Translations under genes and position numbers: made by a program
From: Isosphaeraceae bacterium EP7
Lineage (GTDB): Bacteria; Planctomycetota; Planctomycetia; Isosphaerales; Isosphaeraceae
Direction: 5' to 3'
Assembly (NCBI GenBank): GCA_038400315.1
Contig: CP151667.1
Location: 4,661,174-4,725,173, forward strand
Length of the DNA stretch: 64,000 bases
The notes under the pieces: generated by a model
The model's input: only the letters and a program-made list of their open reading frames with translations
Databases searched by the model: none
Told to the model about the DNA's origin: nothing
Shown here: positions 19,501 through 26,397 of the stretch, in pieces
Layout of the letters: every line of letters begins with the position of its first letter
How positions within the stretch are numbered: position 1 is the stretch's first letter

Positions 19501-20204
19501 GTATTGGCAGGGCTTTCACCGGTCGCAATCTCTGTCCGAGCTGGATCTGCGACCGTCGGGGTCTGCTGCGTCGTCTCCGACGAATTCGGCCTGGGCCGTT
19601 CGTGGAGAGTCACTGGTTCGACTCGATTCCCGATCGTCCGATGCCTCTCATCATCCCTCGGGGCAAACAGCGTCGAGAACGGGTCGTGGTCGGGCAGGGT
19701 CAAAGGCTGGGTAGGCTGGAGCCGATGAGAGGTGGGTTCTCGCGTCCCTCGGTCATCGAGCCTCAGGCCCTCCGCTGATCTAAACCGCCGTTCATCTCGT
19801 GAAGGCTCGAGATTGGTTGCTTGCCCTTCGAAACGACCGAGACCTTGGTCTAAGAGATGAATCTGAACGGATTGCGCCGCAAGTTCTTGAATATCAGGGC
19901 TTTGCGGTAGCGAATCGGCCAGTTCGCAGGCCGCGGAGAATTGCTCACGAGAAAGGGCGGCGGCCTCGAGGCTCAGAGCAAGATCGCCCTGATGCGCTCG
20001 GATATGCTCCTCGGCTAGAGCGATGAGTAGGTTGGCCCGGCTACGGTCGAGATCTCCGCGTTCGACGAGGAGGCCGAGAATGTCGGCATCGGGCCGATCT
20101 CGCAGGCATTCGATGCCCGACTGCAACGCCTCCAGCGTCAAGAAATCCAGTTGCAACGCGAGCAGCGAGCGAAGCAAATTCAGATCGGAGTGGGCTCGGG
20201 CCAT
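16515..20204 (-). CDS. Membrane Ser/Thr protein kinase with C-terminal TPR array
   Basis: 1229 residues. Residues 1-285 are a helical and then disordered N-terminal region. The Hanks-type kinase domain (about 290-590) has G-loop RGGLGEV, VALKE with K319, alpha-C Glu338, HRDLKPANVM (H424-D426), DWG (444-446, in place of DFG), and SPEQ (493-496) for the APE motif; the catalytic residues look intact. A membrane helix lies at about 613-635 (AAALVAATLTISLAVGNVLI). Residues 640-1180 are a long TPR array, presumably the extracytoplasmic or partner-binding part. This architecture is common and expanded in planctomycetes. Phosphorylation targets unknown. A gap of 512 bases separates it from the divergent lipoprotein gene. 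Confidence 0.93.
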   Translation of the reverse strand: MARAHSDLNLLRSLLALQLDFLTLEALQSGIECLRDRPDADILGLLVERGDLDRSRANLLIALAEEHIRAHQGDLALSLEAAALSREQFSAACELADSLPQSPDIQELAAQSVQIHLLDQGLGRFEGQATNLEPSRDERRFRSAEGLRLDDRGTREPTSHRLQPTQPLTLPDHDPFSTLFAPRDDERHRTIGNRVEPVTLHERPRPNSSETTQQTPTVADPARTEIATGESPANTLRQVSVEFDPYATRAASRGALTAATHVESGSTRRLPDDEGPQEPSPTRTPHESRFKIIRRHARGGLGEVYLARDEELNRDVALKEIQARHADQLSSRSRFLLEAEITGRLEHPGIVPVYGLGTYGDGRPYYAMRFISGESLGEAIDRFYDPETGPKTPGDRELGLRDLLGRFVATCNAVAYAHSRGVIHRDLKPANVMLGKFGETLVVDWGLAKAMGQGDDPIATQIAPGEGPLTVRSGVGSQETVAGWAVGTPQYMSPEQARGDLAQMGPACDIYSLGATLYVLLTGKAPFDAADSIRVIEKVKEGTFAPPRSVESSVPAPLNAVCMKAMSLLPADRHASATSLADDVEHWLADEPVSCYAEPWHRRLARWTRRHRGATVAAALVAATLTISLAVGNVLIARERDRATKNFRVAHQAVDRMLTRLGQSELADIPQMEQVRKNLLDDAVRLYIELARQRPDDRVSQAEVGIASIRLGEIRAMLSELSSAERDHRSGLKILETLAATHPEDPTLQRSLAQGYHGLGVVLRKLNRFADGEAMMRKALSLREALVLNQLGNPEDRAALADTRYQLGALMARLTGRSTEALPAYEKAVRELRDLVESNRERPDLKLDLARNLNNLGMLQSKKDLNAALKTFEESIDILKVLERDSPGQASVRWRLARSYGNVAFTSSSLGKTNEAHDALREAYERFERLVTEYPTVVDYRNELAGILTDRAAVSQDEGRLQDSDDDLRRALKIREGLVKQSPELLDYLRRLAFVRLAMARHLQLTAQYPEALILLKLGLEEIRSLVQRFPEVVEYHTDHASFLSSIGEVWLELHEYGNASRSLRRAIDERRYVLKSEPGDKRIEGELLVDLAQLAAANLGRGDHFDAAKTAEEIVALTPTDAEELRRAGRFLARCASVSAQDRSLSVEERPELTSAYGDRAIAVLKMAIHAGFDDPEEFLHPDYDQLQTREDFRKLVKSIPVKAAQARRFRGRPSVALPARACQIAQR

Positions 20205-20716
20205 GGAATAGCGACCTCGAGGAGGGGCTGAGTCCGCTTATCCGCAAGCGTCGCGGGGGCGGTTCAGATCGGTTCGGTGCCGTCGCGTCGATGGTCGAGG
20301 GTAGATCGGGCGGAACTTGCTCGGCCCCATGAATTTTCGCAGAGCCTTGATCAGCGTACAACGCCCCGACCGCCCCGTCGTCACCGATCGAAGACTGAAT
20401 TGAAGGGCGCTCAACTCGAGCGGGCGCGATGACCGATGAATCGTGAGAGATGTGGAAGTTCGCTCGCTGGCGAGCTGCCGGGGGCCTTGCAAGAGGAATT
20501 CACCCCACAACAGGGAAATTCCTCACACCCGGACGCTCGACAGTTCGATAAGAACAGCACACGGTCGGTCGCCCTGCTGCAAGAGGCGGCAGGAACGGCT
20601 CGGCCTCGATGAGATGGTCGTCCAAAGGATTTCGGACCCGGCGCCAACGCCGGCGGCCCCGGGCAACCCGGCGGCCACCGTCGCAACCGCGCACGTTCCT
20701 AGGAGGGGATGTTCTC
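20205..20716. other. Divergent promoter region, no gene seen
   Basis: 512 bases between the kinase start and the lipoprotein start. No convincing open frame on either strand. It should hold both promoters; no repeat or operator stands out. Confidence 0.45.
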
Positions 20717-21337
20717 ATGACCCGATCCGCGCGGCACCGTGGCCCGATCACCCCGCGTTGGGTTCGAGGCCTGATCACGGGTGCTTTGTTAGCCGTCGTT
20801 TCCACCAGCTTCGCAGGCTGCGGCCTGACGTATGTCGCCAGGAATATCTCCCCGCTGCACGTCACGGGCTGGTCGATGGTCTGGCCCATCCTCCCGTCGC
20901 AGTCGCAGCGGCTCGAGCACGACATGGCTGCTGAGGAACGAGACAGGGTACCCATCCTCGACCCAATTCCCGGCGATTTCGCCGCGGCGACTTGCCTTGA
21001 TCCGCCCAGCGAGCAAGAAGTCTGGGACAAGGTCCCCAAGTTCAAGAACGGCTCGGCCCCGTTCTATGAATCCCAGCGCAATAACGTCAGCTTCCTCATC
21101 GAGAAGATCGGCGAGGCTCTGGACCCCTGCAAGGTCTATCCCCTGGCCGGTCCCTGCCAGCTCGTGCACTGCCACTACAAGTGCACGATCTATTACGATG
21201 AGGTCTACACGGCCGACTACCCGATTCCCTTCCAGCACACCGCTCACCGCGTCGAAGTGGTCTTCATCGACAAGGACCACCTCCGTCGCTGCGGCGGCCC
21301 GGCCGTCGCCACCGCCCCCCCCGCCGAAGGGCGCTAA
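20717..21337 (+). CDS. Lipoprotein of unknown function with Cys/His-rich block
   Basis: 206 residues from ATG at 20717, preceded by an excellent ribosome-binding site AGGAGGGG 10 bases upstream. Signal sequence with lipobox-like SFAGC (C35). The mature part has a segment LVHCHYKCTIYYDEVYTADY with closely spaced Cys and His, then the tail FQHTAHRVEVVFIDKDHL. The Cys/His spacing could bind metal, but no known site is recognised. No family identified. A hairpin follows at 21355. Confidence 0.82.
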   Translation: MTRSARHRGPITPRWVRGLITGALLAVVSTSFAGCGLTYVARNISPLHVTGWSMVWPILPSQSQRLEHDMAAEERDRVPILDPIPGDFAAATCLDPPSEQEVWDKVPKFKNGSAPFYESQRNNVSFLIEKIGEALDPCKVYPLAGPCQLVHCHYKCTIYYDEVYTADYPIPFQHTAHRVEVVFIDKDHLRRCGGPAVATAPPAEGR

Positions 21338-21354
21338 GCCAACCCGCACAGGCT

Positions 21355-21378
21355 CCCGGCGACGAAGATGTCGCCGGG
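21355..21378. terminator. Hairpin after the lipoprotein gene
   Basis: CCCGGCGAC, loop GAAGAT, GTCGCCGGG: a 9-bp perfect stem followed by TTCG. Likely terminator or mRNA end, with no true T tract. Confidence 0.6.
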
Positions 21379-21408
21379 TTCGCCTCGAGTCATTGCCGAC
21401 TTCGTTCC

Positions 21409-21453
21409 TCGACCCCGCACGAGCACGGCAATCGCCGGCCTGTGCGGGGTCGA
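21409..21453. terminator. Inverted repeat downstream of the converging PIG-L gene
   Basis: TCGACCCCGCAC and its exact complement GTGCGGGGTCGA, spaced by 21 bases. It lies beyond the stop codon of the minus-strand gene at 21513 and could form its transcript end. No T tract. Confidence 0.45.
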
Positions 21454-21512
21454 AGTCGTCCAACGATCCGCGCGCCGTCAAAAGCGATGGCACCGATCCA
21501 TCATCCTCGGTC

Positions 21513-22436
21513 TTATTTACGATCGGGCAGCGGGAACATCTTCCGCAACTCGTCCTTCGACGGCTGAGATCCATACTCGCAGAGCTCGAAGGCTTCGGCG
21601 ACCTTGACCGCCTTGCCTTTCTCCTCGCCCAACTCCTCGACGAGCAGCTTGCGGAAGCGATCCGCGACCTTGCCATACTGTGACTCGGCCCGTTTGCGGG
21701 TCCATTCCAGCCGCCCGGCTTTGTCCTTCGGAACGCTGTCCAAATAATCGAAGAGCCAGGGGTTCCACTCATAAAACTGCGACTCGAGGGCGTCGATGCA
21801 CTGCACCTTCTTGTCGATCGTCTCGTCGATAGGGACCACGACGTCCGGTTCGAACGGGTTCGGCTTCTTGAACGAGTCTTCGGTGTACATGAACACCGGA
21901 TTCTTCCGCAAGGCGGGCACGTCGGGGCAGAAGTTGGGGACGATCACCATGAAGGCCGCATCCTGGAGCAGAATGCCCGTGTAGCGATGGTCCGGATGGT
22001 AGTCATTTGGCCTCGGGCCGATGACGAGGTCGGCCTTCCACTCGCGAATCAACTTGGTGATCGTCTTGCGATTCTCCAGGGTCGGCAGGACTTCGCCGTC
22101 GTGGATGTCGAGCACCTGCGTGGCGATGCCCAGGATCTCGGCGCAACGGTTCACCTCGGCCGTTCGCCTTCTGGCGAGCGGCCCGCCGGCGATCTCGTGG
22201 TGGCCGATATCGCCGTTTGTCACCGAGACGAACTTAACCTTGTGCCCCTGCTTGGCCCAGAGCGCCGCGGTCCCGGCGGCCTCGAGTTCACAGTCGTCGG
22301 GATGGGCCCCGAAGACGATGATTCGAAGCGGCTCGGCGGCCGAAGCCGGCGTATGCGAGCCGATCCAGCAAGCCGATAGGCCGATGAGCAGGAGGCGGAA
22401 GGGTGTGCATGAATTTCTCGAAGGGGATGCTCGCAT
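21513..22436 (-). CDS. Secreted PIG-L family (LmbE-like) deacetylase
   Basis: 307 residues from ATG at 22436, with AAGAGGA 8 bases upstream; the frame stays open to 22703 but that extension is basic and lacks coding character. A signal peptide (LLLIGLSACWIGSHTPASAA) directs export. The zinc-binding GAHPDDCE (H45, D47, D48) and a second block YHPDHRYTG (about 150) are the family signature of zinc-dependent N-deacetylases acting on GlcNAc-containing molecules (MshB, BshB, PIG-L). The C-terminal half (EWNPWLFDYLDSVP..., GKVADRFRKL) is as in planctomycete members. Substrate unknown; probably a glycan outside the cytoplasm. Confidence 0.92.
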   Translation of the reverse strand: MRASPSRNSCTPFRLLLIGLSACWIGSHTPASAAEPLRIIVFGAHPDDCELEAAGTAALWAKQGHKVKFVSVTNGDIGHHEIAGGPLARRRTAEVNRCAEILGIATQVLDIHDGEVLPTLENRKTITKLIREWKADLVIGPRPNDYHPDHRYTGILLQDAAFMVIVPNFCPDVPALRKNPVFMYTEDSFKKPNPFEPDVVVPIDETIDKKVQCIDALESQFYEWNPWLFDYLDSVPKDKAGRLEWTRKRAESQYGKVADRFRKLLVEELGEEKGKAVKVAEAFELCEYGSQPSKDELRKMFPLPDRK

Positions 22437-22872
22437 GGTGCAAATCCTCTTGAAGACGATGTCGATTTCAGCTCGATACTGGCCCCGGGGGCCCCGTTTG
22501 TAACCGTGCCGTCGGGTCGAGTCGACGGTCCTCCTCTCCCGGGCGAAACGCGGTACGGCTCGGGACTTTCGATCGTCCCGGGCTCGACCGGGTTTCGATC
22601 TCGGGACTTCTCCAGGGGGGAGCCTCATGGAGATGACGGAGACCCCTCGCAAAGGGAGCCCTAAGTCGGCGAGCCTGGACTGTCCGGAGTTCGGCCCTTG
22701 CAAGGGGATTGATCTTGTCAGGTTGCTCTCGATGCCGATGATCCCGAAGCTGCCCCGTCAGCTTGATTTGGATTGGGGCCTGCTCATCGCGGAACGAGTG
22801 AACTTCGCCCGATCTCTCGAAGTGCGGGAATCGAGGCGAACTGTCCAGTAGACCTGGGAGAGGAATTGCGCC
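22437..22872. other. Intergenic region holding a doubtful small gene
   Basis: 436 bases between the divergent PIG-L and ALERRDLM genes. It contains the inverted repeat CGGGAC tttcgatc GTCCCG (22561-22580) and the possible small gene at 22627. Promoters of both flanking genes should lie here. Confidence 0.4.
22627..22851 (+). CDS. Possible small protein of 74 residues (doubtful)
   Basis: An ATG with GGGGGGAG 4 bases upstream opens a 74-residue frame (starts MEMTETPRKGSPKSASLDCP). No signal peptide, membrane segment or family recognised. It ends 21 bases before the next gene on the same strand, so it could be an upstream cistron, but the GC content of its third positions looks only moderately raised. 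May be leader sequence. Confidence 0.28.
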   Translation: MEMTETPRKGSPKSASLDCPEFGPCKGIDLVRLLSMPMIPKLPRQLDLDWGLLIAERVNFARSLEVRESRRTVQ

Positions 22873-23499
22873 ATGGGCCCGATCTGGCGAAAACTGTCAC
22901 CTTCCGGTCAACCTCGAGATCGTGGCATTCGCGAGCGCAGGCCCATCCTCGATGCGCTCGAACGACGCGACCTGATGGTCACGCAGATCGTGTTCCCCGC
23001 GGCTGTGCCGCATTACGTCTTCCCGCCGGACGGTCGGACGGTCACCATCCACGTCAGCGGATTTGTCGCGACATCCCGGACCGACAAGGCTCCGGTGGCC
23101 CATTTCCGGGTCGTGGACAAATACCGTCAATATGAGCCGCAGGGGATCGTCGCCCTGACGAAACTCGACCCGAACGGCTATTCCTATGCCTTCGACGTCA
23201 ATGTCCCGGCTAAGAACGGGCCCCTCGACCAGCAAGGTCGGTTCTTCAATATTCTCGTCGAGGGGACCGATCAGGACACAACCGCGGGTTCCTATGTTCG
23301 CGTGTCAGTTCCCGGTCCCCAGGCAGCCAAAGCCGCCAAAGCGACTCCGAAGCCGACCTCGACCGATCCCGACGCCATCCCGACGACGATCCCGACCAAG
23401 TATGGGCCGCAGCCTCTCTCGCCCCGCCAACTCAACACGGCAAAATTGGCTTACGCCAAAGCGCATCCAATGCCCGCGAACGCCAAGAAGTTTATTTAG
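22873..23499 (+). CDS. Secreted protein with planctomycete ALERRDLM-type N-terminal motif
   Basis: 208 residues. There is no ordinary signal peptide. Instead, residues about 20-36 read RERRPILDALERRDLMV, resembling the L-E-x-R-x-L-L/M motif near the N-terminus of many large exported planctomycete proteins. The middle (about 40-140) is strand-rich (GRTVTIHVSGFVATS, AHFRVVDKYRQYEP, GYSYAFDVNVPAK, GRFFNILVEGTDQDTTAGSY) and looks like one Ig/FN3-like beta sandwich. The tail is Ala/Pro/Thr-rich. Probably surface-exposed; role unknown. Confidence 0.78.
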   Translation: MGPIWRKLSPSGQPRDRGIRERRPILDALERRDLMVTQIVFPAAVPHYVFPPDGRTVTIHVSGFVATSRTDKAPVAHFRVVDKYRQYEPQGIVALTKLDPNGYSYAFDVNVPAKNGPLDQQGRFFNILVEGTDQDTTAGSYVRVSVPGPQAAKAAKATPKPTSTDPDAIPTTIPTKYGPQPLSPRQLNTAKLAYAKAHPMPANAKKFI

Positions 23500-23930
23500 T
23501 GGGTTGAATCGGATTTTCCGCCTGGAAAGGCGTTGAGAGATTGTGCTAGAATTTTATCGTCCCAATAGCCGAGCCTCTCTCGAACCGATCGAGAACGACA
23601 AAGGGATTTCGATCCAAAGTCCGTTCGATTTTGGTTCTCCCCTATCAACACCATCTCCGCCAACCAGGGGCTCGATCTAAGCCTAACTTAGCTAGTGATT
23701 CCTTCGTATCTACATCATTTAGTTAGGTTGATTAAAATTCCAACCATTTGATTGACGTCCTCGTTGTCCATCGCTATTTATTATTTCGTTGCGGACAAAC
23801 GTGGGGTCATGGTTGCACAGGGCACAACGACCATGGCCCGGATGAGAAATCCCATTTCATGGATCGACGTGGGTTCGTCTCGCCTCTCCGATCGGAGCAC
23901 GGCTATCACGCTCGCCCAAGAGGTCTCCCC
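23500..23930. other. AT-rich leader region upstream of the PEP-CTERM gene
   Basis: 431 bases without a gene. Bases about 23560-23770 are strikingly AT-rich for this genome. Two nested inverted repeats lie in it: CCTAACT (23682-23688) with AGTTAGG (23721-23727), and GGTTG (23726-23730) with CAACC (23741-23745). Likely a promoter and regulatory leader. Confidence 0.45.
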
Positions 23931-24581
23931 ATGATTTCGCAGTTGCGCTCGTTCCGTGGCCTCGCCATCGCGGCCGGCCTTGCCCTTGCTCTGTCCACCT
24001 CGGTCAAGGCTGACCAGATCGCCCAGTTCGCTGAGTCGGGCTCCACCCCGCACTTCACGTTCTCGAACCTTGGCGTTGCGGGCGGAACCATCGTGGGCAC
24101 GACCTCAGGCTTCTTCGTCGATCAGACGACGTCGAGCCTGTATTTCGCCTCGCTGGAGCTGAACCTGACGTTCGTTAGCGGCGACACCTACACCGGCTCC
24201 TTCACGGTCACCGCCACCCAGCCCGGCCCCATTGGCGACCCCAATCCGGTCATCCTGCCCGGCGATGTCCTCCTGAGCGCCGATTACACCGCCATCCTCA
24301 CCGGCGGCAACCAGTCGCTGTCGCTGAACAACATCTCGACCAGCAATACCGGCAGCGTCATCTTCGACTCGCTGCCCGGCCTGACGGCTGGTTTCACCTT
24401 CACCAACGTCTCGGGCGGAATCGCCTCGTCGTCCCTGCCCGTCACCGGCAGCGGCACGGCCAACGGTTCGGCTTCGTTCGCCACCGTCCCCGAGCCCGCT
24501 TCCATGGTCATGCTGGGCCTCGGCCTGGTTGCCCCGGTTGCCGTCTCCTACCGCCGCAAGATGCTCCGTAGCAGCAACTGA
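23931..24581 (+). CDS. PEP-CTERM sorting-domain protein
   Basis: 216 residues from ATG at 23931. N-terminal signal peptide (GLAIAAGLALALSTSVKADQ) and a C-terminal sorting signal: VPEPASMVMLGLGLVAPVAV followed by basic SYRRK. This tripartite tail (PEP motif, membrane helix, basic cluster) is recognised by an exosortase, which cleaves it and transfers the protein to the surface or extracellular polymer. No exosortase gene is in the window. The body is low-complexity, rich in Ser, Thr, Gly and Asn with beta-strand spacing, and lacks Cys. A longer in-frame start at 23748 is rejected because it would bury the signal peptide. A strong terminator follows. Confidence 0.92.
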   Translation: MISQLRSFRGLAIAAGLALALSTSVKADQIAQFAESGSTPHFTFSNLGVAGGTIVGTTSGFFVDQTTSSLYFASLELNLTFVSGDTYTGSFTVTATQPGPIGDPNPVILPGDVLLSADYTAILTGGNQSLSLNNISTSNTGSVIFDSLPGLTAGFTFTNVSGGIASSSLPVTGSGTANGSASFATVPEPASMVMLGLGLVAPVAVSYRRKMLRSSN

Positions 24582-24607
24582 GCACGGTTCGACCGATGCA
24601 GTTTCCG

Positions 24608-24643
24608 ACGTCGCGGGGCTAACCATGCCCCGCGACGTTTTTT
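24608..24643 (+). terminator. Rho-independent terminator after the PEP-CTERM gene
   Basis: ACGTCGCGGGGC, loop TAACCAT, GCCCCGCGACGT: a 12-bp perfect stem followed by TTTTT. Confidence 0.92.
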
Positions 24644-24804
24644 CGTCGACGGAAATTCCGACTTGGATCACGAGGATGATTAGGATTGACTGCATGATTG
24701 ACGCAATGTTGTCTGGCAATTGACGGTTCGTGGCTGGCGGGCAAAATTACCGGGACGGTCGTCTGGCCACGATCGAATTGCCCGGTTCTTAACATTAACC
24801 TAGA

Positions 24805-25956
24805 TCATGACGAGACTTGTTTCGCATAATCAACATGCCGGACCTGATAGCGTTTGACTTTCATCATGTCCAGGACGAAGCCTAGACCAGATCGGTCGGG
24901 GACGCGAAGGTAGCCGGGCGAGTGGAGTTCCAGGCGAGGTACGGTGAAATCGTCAACGAACCAACGCGAACTCGGTTCGATGTCAGTCGGGTATCGACAA
25001 TTTCCCAGCGATGCGAGGTGAATCCCGTGGGCCTGACCTACCCCCAGCTCGGGCATCGTTCCGACCCAGCAGGCGATGCCCTTTGATGCGCAATAGTCGT
25101 GGATAGCCTTTGCGGGGCCATACCCCCCGACCCGCTGGAGTTTGAGGTTGACGATCCTGCAGGCCTCTTGCTCGATCGCCTCGACGGTCATTGCGAGCGT
25201 ATCGGCGGTTTCATCAATGCAGATCGGTGTAACCAGACTGGCCTGAAGTCGCGTTAATCCCGCGATGTCGCGAGCCGCCAGGGGTTGCTCGATCATCAGG
25301 AGATCGAAATCGTCCAGAGCACGAAAGGTCTCCATCGTCTCGGCATCGAGGCGATACGCTGCATTCGCGTCGACCATCAACGGCAGTTCGCCGAAATGCT
25401 GGCGCACTGCCCTGACGAGTTCGAGGTCGCTGCCGGGGCAAATCTTGATCTTGACCCGACGATATCCTTCAACCAGATGTGTCTCGATCGTCCGCAGCAG
25501 CTCAACGACCGTCGGATAGAGACCGACGGCCAGGCCCGATTCGATGCCCAGCGAAGCCTGTTCCGCGGAGACGCCCAGAAGTCCCGCGATGCTCGTGTGG
25601 CGGGACTGAGCGAGTAGGTCGTGAAGGGCCGTCTCGGCGCCCGCCACTGCGAAGCGACTGGAAGCATCCCATCCCGCAACCAGTGACGCGATATCCTCGA
25701 CGCTCGCGACCGACCGGCCCAGCAACGAGGGAACGATTTGCCCGACCAGGTCGTCCCAACACCCCTCGGGTGTGTCGGACGAGTATCCGAAGCTGGAGGC
25801 CATGGGGGAACTCTCACCCAGCCCCAGACCGCCCGACGACTCGATCGTCACCAGGATCGCGTCCTTGATGGCGACTTCGCCTCCCGAAATCCGGAACGGT
25901 TCTTTCAGCGGTATCTGAATGTGAGTCAGGCCCACTCTCTCGATCGTCTCAGACAT
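24805..25956 (-). CDS. menC: o-Succinylbenzoate synthase-type enolase superfamily enzyme (MenC/NSAR)
   Basis: 383 residues from ATG at 25956 with GGAGGG 7 bases upstream. Muconate-lactonising subgroup of the enolase superfamily: KIK motif (K169, K171), metal ligands D196, E223 and D248, and the second catalytic Lys K272 in NLKLQRVGGYG. The late block GTMPELGVGQAHGIHLASL matches the OSBS/N-succinylamino acid racemase family. MenC dehydrates SHCHC to o-succinylbenzoate in menaquinone synthesis; close relatives racemise N-acylamino acids, and sequence alone does not separate these. No other men gene is adjacent, which leaves the racemase option open. Confidence 0.87.
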   Translation of the reverse strand: MSETIERVGLTHIQIPLKEPFRISGGEVAIKDAILVTIESSGGLGLGESSPMASSFGYSSDTPEGCWDDLVGQIVPSLLGRSVASVEDIASLVAGWDASSRFAVAGAETALHDLLAQSRHTSIAGLLGVSAEQASLGIESGLAVGLYPTVVELLRTIETHLVEGYRRVKIKICPGSDLELVRAVRQHFGELPLMVDANAAYRLDAETMETFRALDDFDLLMIEQPLAARDIAGLTRLQASLVTPICIDETADTLAMTVEAIEQEACRIVNLKLQRVGGYGPAKAIHDYCASKGIACWVGTMPELGVGQAHGIHLASLGNCRYPTDIEPSSRWFVDDFTVPRLELHSPGYLRVPDRSGLGFVLDMMKVKRYQVRHVDYAKQVSS

Positions 25957-26397
25957 CGAGGCCCTCCGATACGCGAGCGGGTGCCCGCGAAACGTCGCCA
26001 AGGACATTGGCCTCATGGGCGAGAATTAGCCGCCGATCCCGTCTGCAAAGGCTCGATGAAACCGAGGGACGACGTGCCGATGGATGCAAGCGGATGATCA
26101 GTCAACTTGGAAGGCACCATGTTGGAGTCTGCCGCACGACCGTCCCGGTCTATTGCAGTCAGAGAGCTCTCGCTTCACTTGGCAGATTTGCAAGTTCCGA
26201 AGGGGCTCGTCAAGCCTTCTCATCGAAACTTGGCTGCTTTTGTGCGGGACAATGACAATTTCGACGCGATCAGTGTCGCCTCGTCGCTGGACGCTGTCGA
26301 TCAGCAAGACTCGGTAGAGCGGTTCCAATGGATTCCTTCCTCGGGTACGACGTCCTGGGTTGCCCGTCGTCGATTGGGGGTCGTACAATCGACCAAC
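25957..26397. other. Divergent intergenic region, no gene seen
   Basis: 441 bases between menC and the secreted repeat protein. The frame of the downstream gene stays open back to a TTG at 26107, but the extra residues look non-coding and precede a good signal peptide. Promoters for both genes should be here. Confidence 0.45.
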
